This document shows, one piece after another, positions 1 through 8,087 of a stretch of DNA of 32,466 nt. How positions within the stretch are numbered: position 1 is the first letter of the stretch; every line of letters begins with the position of its first letter. Below the pieces are notes generated by a model. That model was not told the DNA's origin, ran no database searches, and saw nothing but the letters and a program-made list of their open reading frames with translations. Both the position numbers and the translations under genes were made by a program. The stretch is from a virus, in the IMG/VR virus record IMGVR_UViG_3300021168_000265, positions 1 to 32,466 of that record; one strand, given 5' to 3'.

Positions 1-1954
1 AGTATTGATATATCTCAGAGAAAACACCGCTTGTTGTGTCGCCGCAAAAAAGATGGTGGTCTACATTGCGATTCGATCTGGCACTAAACCACCCTGCCTG
101 GATGTAGACATTGGGAAACTGAGGAACTTCAAAAAGGCCGTTACTGCTCGGAGTATATTGAAAACTCATTGTATCGGTTGGCGTCGAAGGCGAACAGTTG
201 TTATAAGGAGTGCCTTGAAAATCAAAACTGGGGTGCCCCCCGACGTTTACCGCCGCCATCCATGTCGCATTGCTGGCGTTCACGGAAAGACCTGAAATGT
301 CTGTGTTAAAAATGTGATTGTTCGGCAACATTTGGAAACCGCCAACCATGTGCTGCGCTGTAACGCTGGCTGGAGCCGTATAGACTCCGGTTCCTGCAAC
401 GATGCTGCCGTGACAGGCAGAGGCCGTTCCTGTGTTATCTGTACCCGCGCAAGCCCATGTGCCCGCCGCATCTGCTGTGAAGTTGATCGTTCCACCCTGG
501 TTGACTACGGGCTGGCCTGGAGTAATTACAGGAGCCGTTCCGCTTGGAAAGGTAACCGTCGTGCTTGACGCCACATCCCCGAGGTATTGAACCAAGAGAT
601 GTGTACCATCCGTCTTGACCGCCACGAAATCCGTGTTGAGTGTTTTCGTCACGCCACCCACCGTCATTCCGGTGGAGGATGCCGACCAGTTGGAAATCAG
701 CCATGCGGGACTGTGGAGAATTCCATTCGCTGAGATGCTCACTGTGTCTGCCGTGCGAGCGAGCGACCAATATCCCTGTAAGGCATCGAAGGTGCCGCCT
801 GTGGCATTCGTCGGCGTCATTGTCGGCGGCGTCTTATACTCCGCCACGAAAGGGGAAGCGGTTGACTCACTGATGATTCCGTTGTCGCCGATGAATCGAG
901 CATAAGTCCATGTTCGCGGAGTACCGGCAGCCAATGAAATAGCCGCATAAGTACAAGACGTGCGATACCCGCCCGAAAGATAGGTATATGGAGTGGTAGC
1001 AGAACATTGCTGCTCATTTTCGATGAACAAGGAATTTGCTTTGACGGTGTAGGAACTAAGCGTCGTGGATGTGCAACCGGAATTAGACGCTCCGTTACAT
1101 AGATAGAGTTGCCCAGGCGTTGGTCCATTAGGAGTGGCGTGAGTATCGGCAGGAATAAACTCCCCGGCATTGGCGGAGTTCGCCGCCACTGGAGCATAGA
1201 GAATATAATCCTTTGCCCCGCCTACACCAGGAGCTTGGTAAATAAGGCTCCACGGAGACGGAGTTGCGGGATCGAATCCCCAGGGATAACTGACGCTGAC
1301 CTCACCGGCAGCAACAAACCATCCAACCTCATGCAGGAAATCTTGGACGCTAATGTTCAGCGGACCTTTGCCGTCCGTGCCATCATAGGCGAGTTTTGCC
1401 TGTGTGAATAATTTTACTCCTCCCTGCCCTACGCCTGCACCCGCCCCGCCATGACGGTAAAATACCCATGTTTCCGTCAACACAATGCAGCAATCGGCGG
1501 GATTGCCGTAATAACCGACCTCCCTCAAATTCCCTGTCATGGTCAAAACTTTACGGACATTGTTATCCTCTGTGACTACAACCGTTCCGGGGCCTTCGGT
1601 AGCTTCCGGGTAGCGGTTGGTCGTGTCGCTGTTCAAGATGTTCCAGCGGTGATAATCGCCGCCAAACCCGTTGCGGAGGTTGTAGGTAGCGGAGGCGTCG
1701 TTCTTCAAATCATAGTAAGCTACGATCCCCTGGCACATCGTGAAACTCTGACTGCTGCCGCCACCCAGCTTGTTGCATTGGGTTGGATTCGGGATACCAT
1801 CACCTATCTGAAACTGAGCATAACCAGGAAACGAAAAGGTGTAGTAATGCGCTTCCGCAGGAGCAGTTACCACGACGCTTGAAGCTGCGGAAATCTGCGC
1901 ACTGGCTATTCTAGGAAGCAGAAGCAACAAAATTAGAATTACTTTGCGAGGCAT
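1..1954 (-). CDS. Secreted beta-rich tail-fibre-like protein with Ig-like region (3' end outside window)
   Basis: The reading frame is open from the ATG at 1954 to the left edge (651 codons), so the C-terminus is missing. Residues 1-19 form a Sec signal peptide (MPRK, Ile/Leu core, ASA|Q). The rest is Gly/Ser/Thr/Asn-rich and aromatic-rich, as in beta-structured adhesins. Around residues 485-560 an Ig-like stretch (GTWACAGTDN, later GVYTAPASVTAQ, then LLPNNHIFNT-like LPNNHIFNTD) resembles Ig-like domains I remember from Acidobacteriota proteins. The start overlaps the upstream stop by 16 nt, suggesting coupled translation; no strong Shine-Dalgarno is visible. Fifth in a row of five signal-peptide proteins in the tail-fibre position. 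Function is unproven: receptor-binding fibre or exported surface protein. Confidence 0.75.
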   Translation of the reverse strand, partial: MPRKVILILLLLLPRIASAQISAASSVVVTAPAEAHYYTFSFPGYAQFQIGDGIPNPTQCNKLGGGSSQSFTMCQGIVAYYDLKNDASATYNLRNGFGGDYHRWNILNSDTTNRYPEATEGPGTVVVTEDNNVRKVLTMTGNLREVGYYGNPADCCIVLTETWVFYRHGGAGAGVGQGGVKLFTQAKLAYDGTDGKGPLNISVQDFLHEVGWFVAAGEVSVSYPWGFDPATPSPWSLIYQAPGVGGAKDYILYAPVAANSANAGEFIPADTHATPNGPTPGQLYLCNGASNSGCTSTTLSSYTVKANSLFIENEQQCSATTPYTYLSGGYRTSCTYAAISLAAGTPRTWTYARFIGDNGIISESTASPFVAEYKTPPTMTPTNATGGTFDALQGYWSLARTADTVSISANGILHSPAWLISNWSASSTGMTVGGVTKTLNTDFVAVKTDGTHLLVQYLGDVASSTTVTFPSGTAPVITPGQPVVNQGGTINFTADAAGTWACAGTDNTGTASACHGSIVAGTGVYTAPASVTAQHMVGGFQMLPNNHIFNTDISGLSVNASNATWMAAVNVGGHPSFDFQGTPYNNCSPSTPTDTMSFQYTPSSNGLFEVPQFPNVYIQAGWFSARSNRNVDHHLFCGDTTSGVFSEIYQY

Positions 1955-3753
1955 TGATAATTTATCCAATAAGCTGTCGAAGTGGAAAGAGCTACACCGG
2001 CTGGGGTTGCTCCAGTAGCATTGGTCCATGTGAAAATGTCGCTCGTAGTGGATGGAGTTGTATCCCGGATCGTGACTAGCGAACCCCACTGACCCGCCCC
2101 GCCGTTGCTCGCCTCCATGACGCACGGAGGTTTGTTGGTGCCCATTGCGGCAGTAAAGGTCAGAGTGATCGTTCCTGTCAAGGCTGGTGCGCCGGTGCCC
2201 GTCGTGGCGATGATAATTCCGCCTTGATTATTACTGCCAGTATCCAAAGTACAAGAAGGAGAAGTACCGCCGCCGCTGGTGAACGTGCAGGTTGGGGCCG
2301 AACCGAACATCTGCAAACCGCCGCCAGTTAAAGGAAGGAATTCGGCTGTTTCCGCACGATTTGGACGGATAGAGATAGACTTCGCTCTTTGTGTACTAAG
2401 AGCAAGCCCCATAGATGTTCCTGACGAATCGCTTGCTTCGAGAATGTCCCAAGACGTTGATCCTACAGCGACGATCTCTACTCTTTGGTCATTGGTTCCG
2501 AATAAACTGTTCTGAAAAATTGCCAAACCGCCATTGTTGCTGTTCGTGTTGATGTCAAATTCATTCGCATTTGGCGCGACTAAATTGATGCCGTTTGTGT
2601 TGAAATTTATGGCGGTGCTTGTATTGCCGTTGATTAGTCCGGCCACGGCGGTAGCATGGACGATATTTGCGTCCGTTGCGGGAGCACTACCAGCCCCGCC
2701 ACCGTAAACAAAAGCGTTCGTTCCCAGGAGCGCCGAGGAAGATTCAACTGTTGTAGAACTGAAATATGGAATGCCGCCGGAAGTCACAGTTCCAGAAACA
2801 GTCACCGGGAATACCGGAGCACTCGCGCAAGCCGCCCCCGCATCCGCTAATATCGTGCCGGTTGTCCCTGAAAACTTCACGCAATCATTGTTAGTGGAGG
2901 ACGCAGGTAAGGCCGGGTTGCAAGCCACTTCCGCCCCGTTATTCCAGGAACAGATGTCGTGATGCGTGACGGAATCCGCCCGATGACAGTCTTGACCAGC
3001 AGTGGGTGTGCAAGCCGTCGAAGCTTCCGTTGCTGCTAGACAGCCGGTAGCCGTTCCACAGATGACAGGGGCCGTCCCGACGCTTACGCTTGAAGCCGAA
3101 ATGATTGGTTCCGTGCAGCTAAATGTTGTTGCATTGTCGGTGCAGGACGATTGCTGCGTGATCGTCGTGGCCGTCGTACCTTTGGGAATCACGTTGTTGG
3201 CTTGGCCGGAGACACTGCCGCCACCGCCCCCGGCCCCCCAAGTGCAAGGAGCAGGTCCATTACACACCCTAGATGAATTACTGGTTACGTTGTAGTAAGT
3301 CGATCCCACAGCGGGATTCAAAATCTCTCCATCTGCATAAGCCAGGACTCCCGGACCTGGAGAAATCGAAATTGTCGGCGGTGTAGCGTTGACCGTTTGC
3401 GTGGCTCCCGTCACCGTAACGTTCGCCGTTGTGAAGCATGGACTCGTCGCCTGCGGGCAGAATTGGAACTTCCATAAAGAGTTTATAGGCGTGATGGCTG
3501 TGTTCGACGGAACGGAAATGGAATACGATCCTGTGCCTGTCAGCGTGCCCGTAATCGTGAAGTTCAAAAAACCGCCCGTCCAAACGTATTGAGGTTGAGG
3601 AACGTAAAGAGGATTTGGAACGAACGTGGCTGTTACCGTGCCGTTGTTCCAGGATTGTCCGCCAGCATCGGTTACCTGCCCGCTCACGTTCGTGGATTGT
3701 GCGTGAGCCAAGCACGGCGACAATAGCAACAACACAAGCAACCACTTTTTCAT
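1939..3753 (-). CDS. Tail fibre-like protein with Sec signal peptide and shared N-terminal module
   Basis: 604 aa. The frame is open further upstream, but the ATG at 3753 is chosen because AAAGGA lies 5-6 nt before it and a perfect signal peptide follows (MKKWLL..., cleavage AHA|Q after residue 18). Residues 19-172 are a beta module (VSGQVTDAGGQSWNNGT ... GSTYYNVTS ... CNGPAPCTW) almost identical to that of the 727-aa protein at 8088-10271. A Gly/Ser/Thr-rich middle follows, then a C-terminal domain (about the last 115 residues, starting near APTCTFTSGGG) of a kind seen on many environmental phage fibres. Likely a receptor-binding fibre or spike, but the signal peptide is odd for a protein assembled in the cytoplasm. 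LSPC in the h-region is not a lipobox because Pro occupies -1. Confidence 0.8.
   Translation of the reverse strand: MKKWLLVLLLLSPCLAHAQSTNVSGQVTDAGGQSWNNGTVTATFVPNPLYVPQPQYVWTGGFLNFTITGTLTGTGSYSISVPSNTAITPINSLWKFQFCPQATSPCFTTANVTVTGATQTVNATPPTISISPGPGVLAYADGEILNPAVGSTYYNVTSNSSRVCNGPAPCTWGAGGGGGSVSGQANNVIPKGTTATTITQQSSCTDNATTFSCTEPIISASSVSVGTAPVICGTATGCLAATEASTACTPTAGQDCHRADSVTHHDICSWNNGAEVACNPALPASSTNNDCVKFSGTTGTILADAGAACASAPVFPVTVSGTVTSGGIPYFSSTTVESSSALLGTNAFVYGGGAGSAPATDANIVHATAVAGLINGNTSTAINFNTNGINLVAPNANEFDINTNSNNGGLAIFQNSLFGTNDQRVEIVAVGSTSWDILEASDSSGTSMGLALSTQRAKSISIRPNRAETAEFLPLTGGGLQMFGSAPTCTFTSGGGTSPSCTLDTGSNNQGGIIIATTGTGAPALTGTITLTFTAAMGTNKPPCVMEASNGGAGQWGSLVTIRDTTPSTTSDIFTWTNATGATPAGVALSTSTAYWINYQCLAK
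3238..3699 (-). repeat. Copy 2 of duplicated tail-module DNA
   Basis: This stretch encodes residues 19-172 of the 604-aa fibre-like protein and matches 9748-10211 closely along its length, both as protein and as DNA. Differences fall mostly at third codon positions, so both copies look to be under selection. It points to gene duplication or recombination among the phage's own tail genes. Confidence 0.8.
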
Positions 3754-3773
3754 AAAAATCCTTTCACTCACAG

Positions 3774-4247
3774 TTACGGTATGACGCGAATCGAATATGT
3801 CTTTGCGCCCGGCGTCAATGCAATAATCGCAACCAAATTCACCGTCACCGTGTTTGCTGCCGTCACCGTACAAGTCGGCGTCGCTCCGAGAGCAGCCATG
3901 TTCGTACCGTCACTCGCCTGGGCCTCGCAGACCATTCCAGTTGTCGCTCCTGTCACTGTGGCTGTTCCAGATGCGCTGGCTCCCACAGCGAGTAAGCCGC
4001 CGCCAATAGAACCTGTCGTGCCAGCCATAATCCCAGACGTTGCGCTTAACTTCCAAGCGCCCGCAGTGCAAGTCCAGGCGTTTCCAGTCGCGCTGTCGGT
4101 ATAGGTACTGCCGGAGATGCAAGCCCCAGTGGGTGCGCCGCTTCCGCTAGACGTTGAAGAACCAGCTAACTGCGCACGAACGGCGATTCCGGCAGGCAGT
4201 AGCCAGCCTAGAACAAACAGGAGATAGAGGTGACGCTTAGTAAGCAT
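3774..4247 (-). CDS. Small secreted tail-fibre-like protein
   Basis: 157 aa. A signal peptide occupies residues 1-25 (MLTKRH, hydrophobic core, VRA|Q). The mature part is Ala/Gly/Thr/Ser-rich and beta-like; the last ~85 residues (GSIGGGLLAVGAS ... CEAQASDG ... TYSIRVIP) resemble the C-terminal domains of the neighbouring larger fibres, so it looks like a stand-alone copy of that domain. The ATG overlaps the upstream gene's stop by 11 nt and the next gene starts 20 nt downstream. Possible roles are a fibre tip, a chaperone or a surface-exposed decoy; the sequence does not decide. Confidence 0.75.
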   Translation of the reverse strand: MLTKRHLYLLFVLGWLLPAGIAVRAQLAGSSTSSGSGAPTGACISGSTYTDSATGNAWTCTAGAWKLSATSGIMAGTTGSIGGGLLAVGASASGTATVTGATTGMVCEAQASDGTNMAALGATPTCTVTAANTVTVNLVAIIALTPGAKTYSIRVIP

Positions 4248-7200
4248 GGCACATTACCCTGATCGTATCGCTGCCAGCATAGCTTTGGAGCGCTGCGGCA
4301 TCCGTGAAAAGCGTCAACACGACCGAGGTTGTACTCACCGCTCCGGTCTGTCTTACCAGGAAGTTGGTGGTTGATATTGCGCTCACCGTGTTGGCATCGC
4401 AGACCCATCCTGTTGTTGCTGCTGGCATCGTGACGGTGCAAGCGGAAGTAGGAGTCGTGCCCGTGCCGATGCTGAACGCCGCTGTGCCGTTGTTGGCTGA
4501 GATCGTGGCACCTGAGCCGCCGCAACCTGCGCCTGCAATCGTAGGAGCCGTGCTGTTCAGCAAAAGATTCGTGACGTTGAGGCCAGGAACCTTCAGATTG
4601 TTGGACGATACAACAGGGTTCGCTATGGTCCCGGCTACAGCAGGGGCCGTGAACGTAGCGACTCCTGATGTGGAGCCTCCCATACCAAGAATCCCGCCTG
4701 CACCGCCCGCCGCCCCTGCCTGAAATGCGTTGCTGCTGATTACAGCATTGGAAAGCGTCCCGGCAACTGCTGGTGCTGTCAAGGTGGCAATGCCGGAAGT
4801 TGATCCGCCTAAGCCGAGTACTCCACCAGCGGTTCCTGCCGCACCTACTTGCCAGGAATTGCTGCTAACTACAGCATTGGTCAAAGTGCCCGCTACTGCC
4901 GGGCCAGTGATGCTAGCGGTACCAGAAGTCGTGCCAAGAAGATTGATTGTTCCAGAGGTTCCACCCACCGCACCGATGGAAGTTACGCCACCCTTATCTA
5001 CGCTAAACATCGTGACATTTCCAACCCGGAGGTTCTCCAAGAGCGAACCCGCCGCTGAAGATGTGTTGGTCACGTTTTCCACGATGCCTTGCCCCACTAG
5101 GCTCGCATTGTTCCAAGTCGATTCAAGTTGTATGATGGGCGGTCCAGTAGTCGCGGTTACTCCCGCTTGCTGCACCTCAAGGGGCACCGCTGTCGAGCCA
5201 GAGGCGGTGGAAACGTTGAGTTCCGCTTGATTGCCCAACAGATTTGTAAGCGTGCCACCCGTGGCAGCGGAAGTTTCGCCGTGCGTGAAACAATCTTGCG
5301 CGTCGTTCGTTTGAGCGCAGTTGAAGGTGACTGGGTTGTTGCCATCCGCAAACGTCGTTACGGCTCCCGTGGGGCTGACGACTTGATTGAGCGGGATGTT
5401 GGGAAGATCACCCGTGGCAATCGCGCGAAATGCCGGACGAGTCGCCGTGGCCGTGGCGAAAAGAGCTTGCGTAGTAGTCGTGCTATTCGCCGCCCGTACT
5501 AGCGGAAGAACGGCGTCATTGTTGTAGGTACATTCGACCGCATGGGCTGTTGAATCCGCGTAGCAGGCGTCAAAACTGCCCACTGCAAAATTAGCCGGGG
5601 CAGCGGCAATCTCGGGCAGCTTCCAAGTAGAAAAATTCATCTGCGCGAAGGCGGCAGGAGTAGACGTATGGTATTCGAGAGAGCAAGTGAACGAATTATT
5701 GCAGATATTCGGAGGACTCACATTGGCAAAGGCCCCGGTAAACAAGCCGTCAATGTCACAGTTGGTGCCACAGTTGAAGGGCAGCCCTGAATAAGTGCGT
5801 CCTCCAACTCCTCCGAAAATGGCGAACCCTTTTGCAGACCCGCTCCCAAAGCTAAACCAGTTTGCCGCAGTCGTTCCGCCACTGGTATCGTCGGTGATAT
5901 CGCCACCCTTGAGCAGCAACTTGGTGGAAGTTCCGCCGGTCACATAGACTAAATTCGTTGTCCCGTTATTCTCCCAATGCACATCCGTCGTCATTAATAC
6001 GGCATTGCTAACGCCGCTACCGAGCGCGATTCCCGCAACCGTGTTTGAGTCGATGGAACCGCCCTCAATGCTGATGTCGCCCGAGGTCGTGGCATTATTG
6101 AACTGAATCCCCGTGCCGTTCACAACGATAGTGGTGTTGGTAAAGACATCGTTCTCATGCGCCACGGTAAGCGCATAATTTATCCCCGTACTGTTGTATG
6201 AGATGACGCTGTTTAGAAAATGAACACCCCATCCAAAACCAGTCGCATCGTTGAACTGCACTCCAGTCCCGAATCCCTGCACCATGAAATTTAGAAATAG
6301 AGCACGCCGGATACCGCCATTCGTTAAGCCTATATTCAAACCGATAGCGGAAGACCCGCACCCGCCGTTTGTGGCGCAAGCATTGTTCACTAGGCCAAGA
6401 TTCTGGATGCCAGCGCCAGGCGTATAAGCGCCTCCCGTAGTGGGGGTCCAATCGAGAGTGAAGGCAGCGGTGGCCGTTGTGGGTGTGTAGTTGATGCACG
6501 CGCCGTCTGTAATCACGTTGGAACTGTTAGCGGTGAGCGATCCCGTGCCGATGACCGTTACGGCCTTGCCCGACACATTGAGATTGGCGGTAGAAGTCGC
6601 GTTGTAGCAGCCTCCCCCTAGCTGCGGACTAACATTGATGACACCCCCAGCAGTGGGCAGTGCAGCGTAACCATTCCCGATCTGCGCGAGAATGTCCGCA
6701 CCGGGAAACCACAGGGCTTGTATAACGTTTGCTAAAGCGCCTAGTACAAGTGTTCCCGTCCCCGCGAATATCTGCACAGGCGGGGCCAGAATCGGCCCGT
6801 TGATCGTGAGCGTAAATCCAGTCGTGGTGATCTGCGCTGGCGGCATGAACCTGAGTGTTACCCCGGACGCGCAGGTTACACTCGCATTCATAACTATTGC
6901 TTGAGATATAGTTACCGTTCCCGATGCTCCAGCGGCGGCACAAGCTGCTGTTAGGCCCGCGCTTGTGGCAGGATAGGTCGTGCCGTCGATGTAGAAGATG
7001 CCGTTTAATTTGGGAGTCGCTACTGGTTCTGGTGTGATGACTGTGGTTCCGTTGTCCGTCAAGCTGGAAGCTGTCACTAAGCCGTTCGTGACATTGGTCT
7101 GTTTTAGGATGGTGTTTGCAGCCGGTGCGGAAGCCTCAGCGAGACACAAGGCATCGGCATTATTTTCAAAGATGTGACAGTTGTTATTCGTCGTGTCGAG

Positions 7201-8067
7201 GCCGATAGTTGAGTTCACATTTGTCGTGAAGCCAGCCGCCTCGGGTATTTCCATTGTGACCGCGCTGAAATCCTGCAATCCTGCCGTATATACATTGGAA
7301 TTTCCAAGTATTCCAGTTCCAGCAATCAGGCTACCCAAATTCCCTGTCCCCGTAATCCCTGCGCTGAATGTGCCGAGGCCAGCAGCCGTGATGCCGCCAA
7401 GTCCAAGCGTCAAAAGGCCGCTTCCAGAGTTGTAAGTGAAGTTGTTGCTACCTGCGATTGAATTTACTCCGCTTCCGAATGCAACTTGCATGTTTCCGAG
7501 AGTGCCCGTGACACCGCCGCCAATCGAAAGCCAGGTACAGACCGGCACATTACAAATATGCTGCGTTGAGTCCGTCAAGTTGAAGTACGTGGCTCCCTGC
7601 TTGGCCCCAAATATCTCCGCATCCGTATAGGCCGCATAGAATCCCGGAAAAGATACGCTTACGACAATCGCAGGCGGAGTTACAGCGGAGGTGATGTTCT
7701 GCGTCGCTCCTGTGATGGTCAGGTTCTTTTGGTAGCAGCCATTAGTAGCCGTGGCCGCAGGGCAGACTTGGAACGTCCATTGCGAACCGGAAGGCGCAAT
7801 CGTCAGGTTATCCGGTACGGCAACGCCTGCGAAAGAGCCTGTATTGTCAAGGTTTCCTGAGATGATCTGGTTTTTGTTGAACGCTACACCATTCTGAAAG
7901 TAGTTGGCCGTGGGATTGGACGGCGAAGGCAAGAACGTCAGACTGTAGGTCCCATTCTTCCACACCACGCTTCCGGCGTCGGTGATCGTGCCGCTCACAC
8001 TAGTCGTTTGGGCATAGGCCGTCTGAGCCAAGAGCAATGCAAGCACGAGCGCGAGCTTCTTAAACAT
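4237..8067 (-). CDS. Large tail spike-like protein: signal peptide, N-module, beta-helix, tandem repeats
   Basis: 1276 aa from the ATG at 8067, chosen because the signal peptide starts there (MFKKLALVLA..., AYA|Q after residue 19) with AGAGG 10 nt upstream. A GTG at 8091 would add eight charged residues and overlap the upstream stop as GTGA. After the signal come a diverged copy of the N-terminal module (VSGTITDAG ... CNVPVCTW, to about residue 190), a region of short Gly-rich repeats, and a central right-handed parallel beta-helix-like part (NINVSPQLGGG-type turns, IQFNNATTSGDISIEGGSI), like pectate-lyase-fold spikes. Three 43-residue repeats lie at about residues 1030-1160, then a Cys-containing C-terminal domain. 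Likely a receptor-binding or polysaccharide-processing spike; no catalytic residues could be assigned. Confidence 0.8.
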   Translation of the reverse strand: MFKKLALVLALLLAQTAYAQTTSVSGTITDAGSVVWKNGTYSLTFLPSPSNPTANYFQNGVAFNKNQIISGNLDNTGSFAGVAVPDNLTIAPSGSQWTFQVCPAATATNGCYQKNLTITGATQNITSAVTPPAIVVSVSFPGFYAAYTDAEIFGAKQGATYFNLTDSTQHICNVPVCTWLSIGGGVTGTLGNMQVAFGSGVNSIAGSNNFTYNSGSGLLTLGLGGITAAGLGTFSAGITGTGNLGSLIAGTGILGNSNVYTAGLQDFSAVTMEIPEAAGFTTNVNSTIGLDTTNNNCHIFENNADALCLAEASAPAANTILKQTNVTNGLVTASSLTDNGTTVITPEPVATPKLNGIFYIDGTTYPATSAGLTAACAAAGASGTVTISQAIVMNASVTCASGVTLRFMPPAQITTTGFTLTINGPILAPPVQIFAGTGTLVLGALANVIQALWFPGADILAQIGNGYAALPTAGGVINVSPQLGGGCYNATSTANLNVSGKAVTVIGTGSLTANSSNVITDGACINYTPTTATAAFTLDWTPTTGGAYTPGAGIQNLGLVNNACATNGGCGSSAIGLNIGLTNGGIRRALFLNFMVQGFGTGVQFNDATGFGWGVHFLNSVISYNSTGINYALTVAHENDVFTNTTIVVNGTGIQFNNATTSGDISIEGGSIDSNTVAGIALGSGVSNAVLMTTDVHWENNGTTNLVYVTGGTSTKLLLKGGDITDDTSGGTTAANWFSFGSGSAKGFAIFGGVGGRTYSGLPFNCGTNCDIDGLFTGAFANVSPPNICNNSFTCSLEYHTSTPAAFAQMNFSTWKLPEIAAAPANFAVGSFDACYADSTAHAVECTYNNDAVLPLVRAANSTTTTQALFATATATRPAFRAIATGDLPNIPLNQVVSPTGAVTTFADGNNPVTFNCAQTNDAQDCFTHGETSAATGGTLTNLLGNQAELNVSTASGSTAVPLEVQQAGVTATTGPPIIQLESTWNNASLVGQGIVENVTNTSSAAGSLLENLRVGNVTMFSVDKGGVTSIGAVGGTSGTINLLGTTSGTASITGPAVAGTLTNAVVSSNSWQVGAAGTAGGVLGLGGSTSGIATLTAPAVAGTLSNAVISSNAFQAGAAGGAGGILGMGGSTSGVATFTAPAVAGTIANPVVSSNNLKVPGLNVTNLLLNSTAPTIAGAGCGGSGATISANNGTAAFSIGTGTTPTSACTVTMPAATTGWVCDANTVSAISTTNFLVRQTGAVSTTSVVLTLFTDAAALQSYAGSDTIRVMCHAY
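4588..4975 (-). repeat. Three tandem 129-bp repeats in the spike gene
   Basis: The motif encoding PAVAGT recurs at about 4631, 4760 and 4889, exactly 129 bp (43 codons) apart. Each unit reads roughly GGSTSGxATxTAPAVAGT followed by xNxVxSSN. The units differ at many silent positions, so the expansion is not recent. It probably forms a repetitive fibre shaft. Confidence 0.85.
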
Positions 8068-8087
8068 CAATCGTCTACCTCTTTCTT

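Noticed and set aside
1939-3753. Lipoprotein signal in the 604-aa fibre (LSPC)
   Set aside because: Pro at -1 does not fit a lipobox, while the AHA|Q site for signal peptidase I is clear.
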